64,000 bases of DNA from NCBI GenBank assembly GCA_029261835.1, contig JAJDAO010000026.1, positions 1 to 64,000 of the forward strand, given 5' to 3'. The notes beneath the pieces are model-generated. The model did not search any database. It had not been told where the DNA came from and saw nothing but the letters and a program-made list of their open reading frames with translations. The DNA comes from Deltaproteobacteria bacterium. Lineage in GTDB: Bacteria; Myxococcota_A; UBA9160; UBA4427. The position numbers and the translations under genes were made by a program. This document shows, piece after piece, positions 35,573 to 44,347 of the stretch (position 1 is the first letter of the stretch; the number at the start of each line of letters is the position of its first letter).

Positions 35573-35832
35573 GGCTTCCCTTCCCAGACGAGGCCTCGTT
35601 GGATACCGGCGCGACTACTGCCGCCCAGCTTGCACGCATCCCGGACGGGAGTAAAGCAAATTCCGGTCCAGGCTGTGCTGCTGGGCGAGAACTTCGCAAG
35701 CACCTGAACTTGCAAGGGTTTGCCGCCGCGAGCAACGGGTGCTGTCGGGCTCGGATAGGAAAGGTCCTTCCACTGATCGGTGAATAGTGGAAAAGCGCTT
35801 CCCCCCGATCGCAATCGGACGGCCGCGCCCGC

Positions 35833-36561
35833 TCAGCGACCTCGCGGCGTCTGGTACTCGAGCATTCGCTCCCGCCCGTCCTCCCCACGCACCCGGAGAA
35901 TGATCTCGTAGGCGTTGGCGAGCGAGTCCATCAGTCGAACGCTGGCCTCGGGCGTGTCCATGAGCTCGCCGTTGGCTTCGAGGATCACGTCGCCGCTGCG
36001 AACGCCGACATCGTCCCAGAAGCTCCCCTCCGTCACCCCGACGATGCGGACGCCCAGCAGATCGTCGTTGTCGTAGATGGGACGAACCCGGGCGGCAGCG
36101 AAGAGACGGGTCTGGGTGCGCTTCTCCTCGAGGGCCTCGTCATCTTCGATCGTCACCGTTTTCGGCTTTGGCTCATCGGACTCGGCAGCGGCCTCCGGCA
36201 GCGCGGGCTCAGGCGGGGCGTCCGCCGGCGAAGGCGGTGCGGGCGGCGGGGTCACGACCGCCAGCGGCGCCGGTGTTGGCGCAGGCTCGGAACGCTCCCA
36301 AAACACGCCCACGAGAAACACGGGAAGGGCGACGGCCGCCAGACCCAGGCCGACCCGCCGCCGCCAGGCCGCGAAGGCGGGCTGACTCGAGTGATCGAGC
36401 GTCGACCGCCGACGTGAGTGAGAGAGCAGCAGCCGCACGGTCTCGCCGCGGGAGTAGCGCTGCAGGACCCGACGCTCCCGCGCAGAGGGTCGACTCCACA
36501 GGCCCACCAAGAGCGCCCACACCAGCCAGAAGAGAAGCGCCGCGATCTCGAGCCCTTCCAT
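35833..36561 (-). CDS. GspC-like PDZ protein (type II secretion-type)
   Basis: 242 residues. Start ATG 36561 is set by an excellent Shine-Dalgarno (AGGAGGTGA); the longer upstream frame is rejected. A hydrophobic segment at 5-21 and a second at about 75-95 flank a basic cytoplasmic loop; then a Pro/Ala-rich linker (105-150) and a C-terminal PDZ-like domain (about 170-242) with GVRSGDVILEANGELMDTPE. The fold order recalls GspC, which links the type II secretion secretin to its inner-membrane platform. No other gsp gene is present; a role in secretion or proteolysis is open. Confidence 0.65.
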   Translation of the reverse strand: MEGLEIAALLFWLVWALLVGLWSRPSARERRVLQRYSRGETVRLLLSHSRRRSTLDHSSQPAFAAWRRRVGLGLAAVALPVFLVGVFWERSEPAPTPAPLAVVTPPPAPPSPADAPPEPALPEAAAESDEPKPKTVTIEDDEALEEKRTQTRLFAAARVRPIYDNDDLLGVRIVGVTEGSFWDDVGVRSGDVILEANGELMDTPEASVRLMDSLANAYEIILRVRGEDGRERMLEYQTPRGR

Positions 36562-36646
36562 CGTCACCTCCTGCGATGCTTCATCGCTTGCCGGGCCTTC
36601 ACGCGCAAAGCCAGTCGCTCGGTCGAGCGTGCCGCCCAGCGCGAGC

Positions 36647-36684
36647 AAAGGAAAGGCCGCCCCGCACGAATGTGCGGGGCGGCC
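36647..36684 (-). terminator. Rho-independent terminator of the secreted-protein gene at 36710
   Basis: Perfect 13-bp stem GGCCGCCCCGCAC/GTGCGGGGCGGCC (36655-36667 with 36672-36684) and a four-base loop; read on the minus strand it is followed by TTTCCTTT. It lies 25 bp after the gene's stop, separating it from the PDZ gene. Confidence 0.85.
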
Positions 36685-36709
36685 CCCCGAATCTCACGCC
36701 CGACCCGGC

Positions 36710-38887
36710 CTAGTGGTGACCGTGCCGCTTCTCCGTGAAGTCGATCACGAACCAGTTGGGCGATGGTGCGCCCTTCGGGTCATTGAGAGGCGCGGGCTGA
36801 TCCGTCTCGAAGGGAGTCGAGCAGCTCGTGTGAATGATCTCCTCGACGCCGTTGATGCGGATCCTCAGTTTGGACCCGAGGTCCGACTCCCCGTGAGCCG
36901 TGCCGTCGATCATGAAGCCGTTCTCCTCGGGCTTCGAGAGCAGCGTCACGCCGGAGATCAGGTCCACCGGACCGTAGACCACCGGATCGTGGCCGAAGGA
37001 CTTGGCGATCAGCTCGACCGTGGCGCCCAAGATATCCGGGCCCTCGTACCTCAACAGCACCGCGGCGATCTTCTCTGTGCAGATCGTCGGTGCTTCCGGC
37101 GGCTCGCTGACCGTGATGGTGGCGGTGTCGGTGGCCGGGTTGCACACCTGGCTGCCGACATTACCCGTCACCGTGACGATGTTGGTGGTCTCCTCGTCGA
37201 CGAGTGCCGTGGCTGTGAAGGTCGCGGTGTCCATCGACGCGATGGTGACTCCGCTTGCCACGACGCCGATCTTGTCGTCGCTCACCGTTACATCGGTAAC
37301 CGCCTCGTCATTCGGGTTCGTGACCTGGTAGGTGTACTCGACGTCCGCACCGAGGGCGACCGTGCCCCCGTTTGTCGTATCGAGGCCGTAGACCTGCAGG
37401 GCGCCAATCTGATCGCCCAGGTTGAGCGGCTGCGAGCACGAGGTGTGGAAGAAGCCGTCCTGGATCAGCTCGCCCGTGACGGCGTCCTTGATCCAGTATC
37501 CGGTGGTGCTGGAGAGCTGGGTCTGATTGCAGGTCGTGTGCTCAACCTCGATCAGGTCGCCTCCGTTCACCGGGCTCACGTCCGTGTACACGTTCGAGCC
37601 CGGCGGGGGTGTCGCGCTGTTGGCGACGATGATGCGAACCGGGTCCGCCGTCGGAAGCGCCACGTCCACGCAGCCGACCTTGCTCGGATCCTGGGAGGTC
37701 AACGTCTGCCCGCAATCGCCGCCCGTGTAGCGGAGTGTCAGCTTCTTGATCTTTCCCTCACAGTGGGGTGCGGGTACGACATCGATGGACGTCGAGCAGT
37801 CGTCGCCGTCCGCCACGAGATCGACGGTGCCGCCGTTGGTCGAGGTGAGCGACGTAATCAGCATACTGCCGAACTGATTACCCGGACCCAGTGGCTGCGA
37901 GCAGGAGGTATGGAATTTGTCGATCTCGATGACGTTGTGGTAGCCGTCGCCCGTGGAGATCTTGACTCGAACCTTCTTGCCGAGTGTGTGCTTGCCGGCG
38001 TTGGCGGCATCCACGTTGACGATGTCGCCGACGTTCACGCCCGAAGCCGAGGCGAAGACGGTCCTCTTGTGGTGCTTCCTTCCCCACCAGCCCCAGCCCC
38101 AGCCCCAGCGCTTGCGCTTCTTGCCGATGACCAGGATGTCGACAGGCTCATTGCCGCTGGCGCCGCCGATGCAGCGCGTCTTCTTGGGATTCTGCAGATT
38201 GCTGCTCGCGCTGCAGCCCAGACCCGTGTACTGGAAGCTGAAAGCCGTTGCCTTGCCGACGCACGCATCACTGCCCACATCCGGCGGCTGCACGACACAG
38301 CCCTCCTTGGCCACCTGGAGGTTGCACTCCTGGACGGGGGGGTTCAGGGGGCCCGGGCATGTGCCCGGAGCGTCGAGCGCCGCCTGTCCGCTGACCGAGA
38401 TGTCGGCCAGCGGGCCCGGCGTCAGCGGGGAGTGGACGTAGAGGAGCTTGCTCATCTCTCCGTTGGCGATGGGCACCGCGCTGAAGTCCCAGCTCACGAC
38501 ATTGTTCGTGCCGATCGTGGTTGACCCAGGCGCGACGCCGGGCGAGGTCGAGACAAAGCCCGCACCCGTAACCTGGGTCGTGTCGACGCCGAGCTCGAAT
38601 CCGATCAGCGCAGGGATGAAGGGCCCCGAGCCACCGGTGTGCGAGATCCTGTAGATGTAGGTGTTGCTGCCGGCGAGCGGGACGGGATTGTCCGGGTTTC
38701 CAGGCAGCCAGTATTCGTATTCCTTCTGAACCGTGTAGCAGGGCTGATCACAGACACCGGGAAAGCCGTTCGGCTCTTCCATAGTCGAGACGCCCGAGTC
38801 GTCCGGCACTGCCAGGGCCGGGGCTGCGGCGATGGCAAGCACGAGTGCCAGCGCGGCGGCGAGAAACACATTAATGGTTTCGCGCAT
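36710..38887 (-). CDS. Large secreted repeat protein with paired-Cys motifs
   Basis: 725 residues. Signal peptide 1-26 (FLAAALALVLAIAAAPALA). After a domain with DQPCYTVQKEYEYW come three related modules, each opening with a C-x2-KI...L-x-Y-x-G pattern and ending with HTSCSQPL/HTSCSTPF (near residues 343, 493 and 695). A DUF11-like beta-sandwich (YTYQVTNPNDEAVTDVTVSD) lies between modules 2 and 3. A Trp/Gly/Lys-rich insert (RKRWGWGWGWW) sits in the first module. The fold is extracellular and likely disulfide-bonded; function unknown, perhaps surface structure. Ends in a strong terminator. No anchor or PEP-CTERM tag is visible. Confidence 0.78.
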   Translation of the reverse strand: MRETINVFLAAALALVLAIAAAPALAVPDDSGVSTMEEPNGFPGVCDQPCYTVQKEYEYWLPGNPDNPVPLAGSNTYIYRISHTGGSGPFIPALIGFELGVDTTQVTGAGFVSTSPGVAPGSTTIGTNNVVSWDFSAVPIANGEMSKLLYVHSPLTPGPLADISVSGQAALDAPGTCPGPLNPPVQECNLQVAKEGCVVQPPDVGSDACVGKATAFSFQYTGLGCSASSNLQNPKKTRCIGGASGNEPVDILVIGKKRKRWGWGWGWWGRKHHKRTVFASASGVNVGDIVNVDAANAGKHTLGKKVRVKISTGDGYHNVIEIDKFHTSCSQPLGPGNQFGSMLITSLTSTNGGTVDLVADGDDCSTSIDVVPAPHCEGKIKKLTLRYTGGDCGQTLTSQDPSKVGCVDVALPTADPVRIIVANSATPPPGSNVYTDVSPVNGGDLIEVEHTTCNQTQLSSTTGYWIKDAVTGELIQDGFFHTSCSQPLNLGDQIGALQVYGLDTTNGGTVALGADVEYTYQVTNPNDEAVTDVTVSDDKIGVVASGVTIASMDTATFTATALVDEETTNIVTVTGNVGSQVCNPATDTATITVSEPPEAPTICTEKIAAVLLRYEGPDILGATVELIAKSFGHDPVVYGPVDLISGVTLLSKPEENGFMIDGTAHGESDLGSKLRIRINGVEEIIHTSCSTPFETDQPAPLNDPKGAPSPNWFVIDFTEKRHGHH

Positions 38888-39109
38888 GAGAAGAGTCCTC
38901 CGAGACGGTATCCGCCTATCAGTTCACGATGGGTCTGCATGGGAAGTGGCCCACGGCACCCGGGTGTGTCAGAAATCACTGGCAGAAATAAAGGAAAAGC
39001 TTGAGCAACTGCCCCCTCGGGGCCTTTGCGGGCTTGTCGGAGCGACACAGCCGGCTGTACGCCCGGGGTCCCCAGAGCCCCCAGTCGCAGGGGCGCCAAC
39101 GGCCTCGCG

Positions 39110-39115
39110 TATACT
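39110..39115 (+). promoter_or_regulatory. -10 element of the Gfo/Idh/MocA gene
   Basis: TATACT, 21 nt before the ATG at 39137 with GGAGG between, giving a short leadered transcript. The rest of 38888-39109 is the divergent promoter region with no gene. Confidence 0.5.
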
Positions 39116-39136
39116 CGGCGGCTCGGAGGCGCAGCC

Positions 39137-40540
39137 ATGGCGCGACTGCAGGGCGTCGTAATCGGAGCGGGCGACCGAGGCCTGGGCGCCTACGCGCCCT
39201 ACCTGCGCAAGCACCGAGACGAGGGCCGGATCACCGCCGTGGCAGAGCCACTCGCGACGCGCCGCCAGGCCTTCGCGAAGCGCTACGACATCCCCGCCGA
39301 CCGGCAGTTCGAGAGCTACGAAGCGCTGCTCGCGGGTCGCCGCCTGGGCGATTTTGCCCTGATCGCAACCGGCGACGCGCTCCACGTCGAGCCGGCGGTA
39401 TTGGCCATGCAGCAGGGCTACCACGTTCTGCTCGAGAAGCCGATGGCACTCTGCGAAGCGGACTGTCGCCGGCTGGTCGAGGTGTCGGAAAAGACGGGCC
39501 GCATTCTTCAGGTCTGTCACGTGATTCGCTACGCGCCGCTCTTCGTGGCTCTCGAGCGCACGATTCGATCCGGCGAGCTGGGAGATGTGGTCGCAATCCA
39601 GCACTCGGAGAATGTTTCCTACTGGCACTACGCCCATTCGTACTGTCGCGGCAACTGGCGCAACGTCGCCGAGTCATCGCCAATGATCCTGGCCAAGTCC
39701 TGCCACGACATGGATCTGCTCTACTGGCTAGCGGGCGCCGAGCCCGATCGCCTCAGCTCGCTCGCTCGCCCCACCGAGCTCTGTGCCGAAAACGTTCCCG
39801 ACGGCGCACCACTGCACTGCATCGACGGCTGTGCTCATGCGCAGAGCTGCCCATACGATGCCGTGGCGATGTACCGCGAAATGCTCCCGATGCTGCGCGA
39901 TCTGGAGAAGACCGCGCGGCCGATGCTGCTGGGCGAGCTCTTCAGGCTGGTGCGCCGGTGGCGTCCCCTGCTCGAGAAGATGCCGTTCGAAGCGCTGCGC
40001 AAGAGCGCGCACTGGACGGGCTGGCCCGTTTCCGTCATCAGCGATGATGTCTCGCCAGCGGGGATCGATCGCGCCCTGCGCAGCACCCGCTACGGGCGCT
40101 GTGTCTATCGCGTCGGCGACAACGACCAGGTTTCTTCTCAGACCGTGAGCGTGCTCTTCAGCAACGGCGTCAATGCCTCGTTCAGCATGCACAGCACCTC
40201 CCACAGAGAAGGCCGCGAGATCCGCGTCGACGGGACCCGGGGCTCGGCGGTCGGTCGCTTCTACCTACTGGAACAACGCCTCGATGTGAGCGATCACAAG
40301 ACGGGCGCCGTGCGCACAGTGAAATACCCGCTGTCCTTCGCCCCGCACGGCGGCGGCGATTTCCGGCTGTTCGCCGGCTTTCTCGCCGCCGTGCGAGGCG
40401 AAGCCGAGCCTGTGACCAGCGCGCGCGAGTCCCTTCAGAGCCACCTGATGGCATTCGCGGCGGACCGAGCTCAGCGCGAGGGCGTGGTAATGGAATTCGC
40501 CGGCGGCATCGCCCGACCCGTGCCACCGCTCAGTACTTGA
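39137..40540 (+). CDS. Gfo/Idh/MocA-family oxidoreductase
   Basis: 467 residues; ATG 39137 with GGAGG upstream. N-terminal Rossmann fold with VVIGAGDRGLGAY, LIATGDALHVEPAV and the EKPMALCEADC motif; the catalytic region follows with HVIRYAPLFVALER and SCHDMDLLYWLAG. NAD(P)-dependent oxidation or reduction of a sugar or inositol-type substrate, in the cytosol. A Cys-rich insert near residues 218-240 (CIDGCAHAQSCPYDAV) is found in a subgroup and could hold a metal. Its 3' end overlaps that of apt by 11 bp, tail to tail. Confidence 0.88.
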   Translation: MARLQGVVIGAGDRGLGAYAPYLRKHRDEGRITAVAEPLATRRQAFAKRYDIPADRQFESYEALLAGRRLGDFALIATGDALHVEPAVLAMQQGYHVLLEKPMALCEADCRRLVEVSEKTGRILQVCHVIRYAPLFVALERTIRSGELGDVVAIQHSENVSYWHYAHSYCRGNWRNVAESSPMILAKSCHDMDLLYWLAGAEPDRLSSLARPTELCAENVPDGAPLHCIDGCAHAQSCPYDAVAMYREMLPMLRDLEKTARPMLLGELFRLVRRWRPLLEKMPFEALRKSAHWTGWPVSVISDDVSPAGIDRALRSTRYGRCVYRVGDNDQVSSQTVSVLFSNGVNASFSMHSTSHREGREIRVDGTRGSAVGRFYLLEQRLDVSDHKTGAVRTVKYPLSFAPHGGGDFRLFAGFLAAVRGEAEPVTSARESLQSHLMAFAADRAQREGVVMEFAGGIARPVPPLST

Positions 40541-41084
40541 TCAGCGAGTGGATGCGGTCGACGCTCAGCAGCTTGCGACCGCCCAGGGCATCGAGCTCTA
40601 TGAGGAAGGCACAGGCCGCGATCTCGGCACCCGCTTTGCGCGCAAGCGCCACGGTCGCCGCTGCGGTTCCGCCGGTGGCGAGGAGATCATCGAGTACGAG
40701 TACGCGCTGGCCCCGAATGACCGCATCGACGTGCATCTCCACCGTGTCGCTGCCGTACTCCAGGTCGTAGGTGACGCCAAAGGTCTCGTGGGGCAGCTTG
40801 CCCTGCTTTCGCACGGGCACGAAGCCCGCTCCCAGCGCCAGGGCAACGGGAACGCCCAGCAGGAAGCCTCTGGCCTCGGTGCCGAGCACCTGGTCGATGC
40901 CATCGCTGCGAAACGGCTCCGCCAGCGCCGCCACGGCGTCGCCCAGGGCGCTGGCGTCACCGAGCAAGGGGGTCCAGTCCTTGAACCGGATTCCCGGCTT
41001 GGGGAAATCGACGATCTCGCGAATGAAACTCTCCAGGCGGTCGATCCGTTCCTTCACCTCGCTGGCTCTCCCATGTTCGCCCAT
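40530..41084 (-). CDS. apt: Adenine phosphoribosyltransferase
   Basis: 184 residues, about the usual length (170-185). IREIVDFPKPGIRFKDWTPLL is the typical start, ARGFLLGVPVALALG forms the next block, and the PRPP loop reads VLVLDDLLATGGTA (about 123-136). Converts adenine and PRPP to AMP (purine salvage, cytosol). ATG at 41084 follows 27 bp after the nlpD-like gene, so pcm, nlpD-like and apt can form one operon. Confidence 0.95.
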   Translation of the reverse strand: MGEHGRASEVKERIDRLESFIREIVDFPKPGIRFKDWTPLLGDASALGDAVAALAEPFRSDGIDQVLGTEARGFLLGVPVALALGAGFVPVRKQGKLPHETFGVTYDLEYGSDTVEMHVDAVIRGQRVLVLDDLLATGGTAAATVALARKAGAEIAACAFLIELDALGGRKLLSVDRIHSLIKY

Positions 41085-41111
41085 CGGGCCCGGCCGTTTC
41101 CCGGTGGCCGG

Positions 41112-41843
41112 TCACGGAAGATACCGCATCGGGTCGCGCGGGGTCTCGCGCTGACGAATCTCGAAATGCAGGTGGGGGCCGCGCGCGTTGCCGCTGGTCC
41201 CCACCTCCGCAATGAGCTGGCCTTTGTCGACGAACTCCCCCTTGCGCACGAGCAGCTTCCTCGCGTGGGCGTAGACGCTGCGGTAGTGCCCGGTGTGCTT
41301 CACGATGACGACGTTTCCGTAGTCGCCCAGCCGGCCGCTGTGAATCACCTTGCCCGACTCGGCGGCCCGAATCTTGGCGCCCCGCGCGGCCGCTAGATCC
41401 ACGCCCTCGTGCGGTCGGCCGTTGCGAGGACCGAAGCGCGAGGTGAGCTTGCCGCCCTTCAGGGGCCATACGAAGGCCAGCTTCGCCTCACTGAGAGCAA
41501 CGGGCTTGGCGCGACCGGCCGGCGGTGTCGGGGGCCTCGCGTGAGAGCGGGGAATCCAGATGCGTCGTCCCGTCTCGAGCTGCGTGACATCGCGGATGCG
41601 GTTGACCCGGGCGAGCAGCTCCGCCTCGACGCCGTAGCGCCGCCCGATGCGATAGAGATTCTCGCCCGCCTGTACTCGGTGATAGAAGCCGCGGCTGTGG
41701 CTCGCGCAGCCGTGGCTCCCCGAGACGAGCATCGCCAGCGCCATCAACAGAGCGATCGCGCCGCTCGGCGCCAGTCGACGAACGCCGCTGCGAAGCGGCC
41801 TGCACGCGCCGCCCCCCGCCGCGCAGACTCCTAGGCGGCCCAC
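41112..41843 (-). CDS. LysM/M23 peptidoglycan hydrolase activator (NlpD-like)
   Basis: About 243 residues with a GTG at 41843 that overlaps the pcm stop and gives a signal sequence (VRRLAPSGAIALLMALAMLVSGSHGC, in two parts); an ATG at 41744 would yield a poor one. The start is uncertain. A LysM domain (YHRVQAGENLYRIGRRYGV ... RIWIP) is followed by an M23 LytM domain: SRFGPRNGRPHEGVDLAA, GYGNVV-like GDYGNVVIVKH, and GPHLHFEIR. HxxxD and HLH motifs are present, so it may be active rather than a pure activator. Periplasmic; pcm-nlpD order is the conserved one. Confidence 0.88.
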   Translation of the reverse strand: MGRLGVCAAGGGACRPLRSGVRRLAPSGAIALLMALAMLVSGSHGCASHSRGFYHRVQAGENLYRIGRRYGVEAELLARVNRIRDVTQLETGRRIWIPRSHARPPTPPAGRAKPVALSEAKLAFVWPLKGGKLTSRFGPRNGRPHEGVDLAAARGAKIRAAESGKVIHSGRLGDYGNVVIVKHTGHYRSVYAHARKLLVRKGEFVDKGQLIAEVGTSGNARGPHLHFEIRQRETPRDPMRYLP

Positions 41844-42499
41844 CCGCCCTCGCCGATGAGATCGACGAACTGACACCGTCCCAGCACCTCGCGCGTGAAC
41901 CCGGTCTCGCTGGTCCGCCGCGCGCGCACCAGACTCTGCTCCTCGCGCTGGCCGAACGGGCCCACCAGGACCCCGCCCACGGCGAGCTGTGAGAGCAGTG
42001 AGGCGGGGATTTCCGGGCCTCCAGCGGTGACCACGACGCGGTCGTAGGGGGCCTGCTGCGGCCAGCCCTGTGTCCCGTCGCCGAGGTAAACGATGACATT
42101 CGCCACGCCGAGCGCGTCGAGTGCGCTTCGCGCGCGCGCCGCCAGGCGCGGGATTCGCTCGATCGAGATGATGCGGCCGGCCAGGCGCGAGAGGATGGCG
42201 GCCTGATAGCCGGATCCCGTGCCGATCTCGAGCACGCTCTCCCCGCCGCGCAGCTGGAGCGCCTGTGTCATCGCAGCGACCACGCTCGGCGCGGAGATGG
42301 TCTGGCGCTCGCCGATCGGCAGCGGCGTGTCCTTGTAAGCCTGCGCCCAGAGTGCCTCGGGCACGAGACGATGCCGCGGCACGTGCTCGAATGCCTCGAG
42401 CACGCGCCCGTCCCGAATGCCCGCCTCGCTCAGGCGCTGGCTCAGGCGACGACGCGCGTGAGCGTACTCGCCGCGCGCGGCAGCTAGCTCCGGCTGCAT
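41831..42499 (-). CDS. pcm: Protein-L-isoaspartate O-methyltransferase
   Basis: 222 residues from ATG 42499 (GGGTGGGA upstream); a GTG three codons earlier is possible. Family features: VPRHRLVPE, YKDTPLPIGERQTISAP and the SAM loop LEIGTGSGYQAAIL, then GDGTQGWP and VVTAGGPEIP. Methylates L-isoaspartyl residues with SAM to start repair of aged proteins in the cytosol. Overlaps the nlpD-like gene by 13 bp if that begins at its GTG. Confidence 0.95.
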   Translation of the reverse strand: MQPELAAARGEYAHARRRLSQRLSEAGIRDGRVLEAFEHVPRHRLVPEALWAQAYKDTPLPIGERQTISAPSVVAAMTQALQLRGGESVLEIGTGSGYQAAILSRLAGRIISIERIPRLAARARSALDALGVANVIVYLGDGTQGWPQQAPYDRVVVTAGGPEIPASLLSQLAVGGVLVGPFGQREEQSLVRARRTSETGFTREVLGRCQFVDLIGEGGWAA

Positions 42500-42553
42500 C
42501 TGTCCCACCCCCGAGTCGCAGCTTAGAGCGGAAGCACTGGAACTCGCAACGCT

Positions 42554-42988
42554 CTACGGGGGCGCCTCGCGGGCGGGTTCGGCCTGCGGCGTCGCACGCG
42601 CGCCAGCGGGCTTCCAGTCGAAGCGCCGCCAATTCGAGAGCTCGCTCGGCAGGCCATGCGCGTCCACAGCCCGAACGGCGAGCCAGATCGACTCGCCCTC
42701 GAGCAGTGTCAGCGGCCAGCTGTACACGCCATCCGCGCCCGGCAAGCCGACGTCGCTCACGATCTGCGTCTCGCGCGCGTCGCGACGCGACCGAAAAACG
42801 ATTTCAAATCTAATAACTTCGGATGGATTCGCGTGAGTCCACCTTATGTTTACTACAGAAGGATCTGCCGTCGCGTCAGAATGCTGGAGCCCAACCAGCC
42901 AGAAGAGCAGAAGCCAGCTCGCCTTGCGGGCGTGCACGCCTGGTCGGCCTCGGCCTACATCCACTTGGCAGCGCGGACGTCGCGACAT
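42554..42988 (-). CDS. Secreted hypothetical protein with a fibronectin-III-like domain
   Basis: 144 residues from ATG 42988, or 127 from a GTG at 42937, which gives a cleaner signal peptide (HARKASWLLLFWLVGLQ). The mature part (VVNIRWTHANPSEVIRFEIVF ... WLAVRAVDAHGLPSELSNWRRF, in two pieces) has the strand and Trp/Leu pattern of a single FN3-type sandwich. A Pro/Ala-rich tail follows. No catalytic motif. The 5' part (about 42790-42880) is AT-richer than the surroundings. Role unknown. Confidence 0.6.
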   Translation of the reverse strand: MSRRPRCQVDVGRGRPGVHARKASWLLLFWLVGLQHSDATADPSVVNIRWTHANPSEVIRFEIVFRSRRDARETQIVSDVGLPGADGVYSWPLTLLEGESIWLAVRAVDAHGLPSELSNWRRFDWKPAGARATPQAEPAREAPP

Positions 42989-43016
42989 GACGACCAGAGG
43001 TAGCGACTGCTCCGCC

Positions 43017-44222
43017 TTACGCGCAAGCGCGCCTGATGCAGTCGCGTAGCTCCGCGCTGCGGGCGACTTCCTGGGCGGTCAGCGCCAGCGCGCGAGCGGC
43101 CTCCAACAAGCCGGCCTCGCCCTGCGCAGAGGCCGCCGCTCGAGCGAAGGCCCGGGTGTGGAGCTCGAGGCTCTGTCCGATCGGGAAATTCGGGTGGATC
43201 GTCGGCAATACCTGCGACACATGCGTGATGTCACTCGAGCCGATGCTCTGATCCGCCGCGTGTTCGCTCTCCTCGAGTCCGAGGTAGTCGAGCTGCCTGC
43301 GATAGCAGTCGGCCAATGCGGCATTGGGCCGCATCGTCGGTGAGCAGCCAGGCAGCTCGATCAGCTCGAGCCGTGAGCCGCTGCCCACGGCTGCGGCATC
43401 GGCACAGGCTCGCACGCGATCGGCTGCATCGGCGAGCTCCGCCATATCGAGAGCGCGCACCCAGACGCGCAACGCCGCCCGCTCGGGGATCACATTCGGG
43501 GCCCGTCCGCCGTCGCTGAACACCGCGTGGATGCGCACGTGAGGACCGAGCTGCTGGCGGAGCAGACCCAGCGAGACGTAGAGCGTCACGGCGGCGTCGA
43601 GCGCGTTCACCCCCTTCTCGGGATAAGCCGCCGCGTGCGCCGCCACGCCGTGGTAGACGAATTCGTATTTGCGGTTTCCGAGGAAGAGCCGATGTGAGCG
43701 CCGCATGTCCGAGGCATGGGCCATCATCGCGAGATCGAGCCCCTCGAAGCAGCCCGCCTCAACGAGCCGCCGCTTGCCCTCCCCGATCTCCTCGGCCGGC
43801 GATCCGATCACCACCACCTGCAGCACGTCGGCGGGCATGACGCGCGCGAGGGCCGCCGCGGCGAGCAGGCTGGCGGGCCCGGACAGATTGTGGCCACAGG
43901 CGTGTCCGATCTCCGGGAGCGCGTCCATCTCGGCCAACAGAGCGACGCGACAGGCGGCATCGGCGTTGCCCCACTGCGCTCGGAAGGCGGTCGGCATGTC
44001 GGCCAGGGCCTCCCGAACACCAAAGCTGCGCTGCTGCAGGTAGCTGCGGTAGCGAGCGCTGGTTTGCTGCTCCTCGAGCGCCAGCTCGGGATGCGCGGAC
44101 ATCCAGCGCGCCAGGTCGATGGCCTCGAGAGCGTCATCGGCGACTGCCTGGAGCAGAGAGCGGCGCTCGCTCTCGAAGGGGTACAGCGTCGGCGGCAGCG
44201 GGCTGATCTCGGGCTGGGCCAT
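43017..44222 (-). CDS. M20-family amidohydrolase
   Basis: 401 residues from ATG 44222 with GAGG upstream; a longer frame is rejected. Metal site motifs: ALLAEMDALPEIGHACGHNLSG (His-x-Cys-Gly-His), SPAEEIGEGKRRLVEAG with the Glu pair, and late GSSDITHVSQVLP. Dimerisation domain in the middle (YEFVYHGVAAHAAAYPEKG). Closest in pattern to aminobenzoyl-glutamate or N-acyl-amino-acid amidohydrolases. Hydrolyses an amide bond in the cytosol with two metal ions; substrate unknown. Divergent from the CehA-like gene. Confidence 0.88.
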   Translation of the reverse strand: MAQPEISPLPPTLYPFESERRSLLQAVADDALEAIDLARWMSAHPELALEEQQTSARYRSYLQQRSFGVREALADMPTAFRAQWGNADAACRVALLAEMDALPEIGHACGHNLSGPASLLAAAALARVMPADVLQVVVIGSPAEEIGEGKRRLVEAGCFEGLDLAMMAHASDMRRSHRLFLGNRKYEFVYHGVAAHAAAYPEKGVNALDAAVTLYVSLGLLRQQLGPHVRIHAVFSDGGRAPNVIPERAALRVWVRALDMAELADAADRVRACADAAAVGSGSRLELIELPGCSPTMRPNAALADCYRRQLDYLGLEESEHAADQSIGSSDITHVSQVLPTIHPNFPIGQSLELHTRAFARAAASAQGEAGLLEAARALALTAQEVARSAELRDCIRRACA

Positions 44223-44334
44223 AGGCACCTCATCGGCGTTCCTCGGCCTCGCCTGTACGCCGCGCTCCCGTGGGGCCGAGCCGGGCGAGCGCCAGCGGCG
44301 ATCATCCGCAATCGCCAACTCTGCCCCCCCCCGA

Positions 44335-44340
44335 TAGAGT
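44335..44340 (+). promoter_or_regulatory. -10-like hexamer of the CehA-like gene (leaderless)
   Basis: TAGAGT, 7 nt before the GTG at 44348, without a Shine-Dalgarno. Confidence 0.5.
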
Positions 44341-44347
44341 CCGAGCC

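Noticed and set aside
35573..35832. c-di-GMP-I (GEMM) riboswitch in the leader of the PEP-CTERM gene
   Set aside because: GGCAAACC is present on the minus strand, but the second conserved block (GGGACGCAAAGCC-like) and the closing helix are missing.
36629..38524. 631-residue frame antisense to the secreted-protein gene
   Set aside because: The minus-strand gene has a signal peptide, repeats and a terminator; the plus frame shows no family motif.
41844..42632. N-terminal extension of the LysM/M23 protein across pcm
   Set aside because: It is the antiparallel-frame shadow of pcm; Arg/Ala/Pro-rich, no motif.
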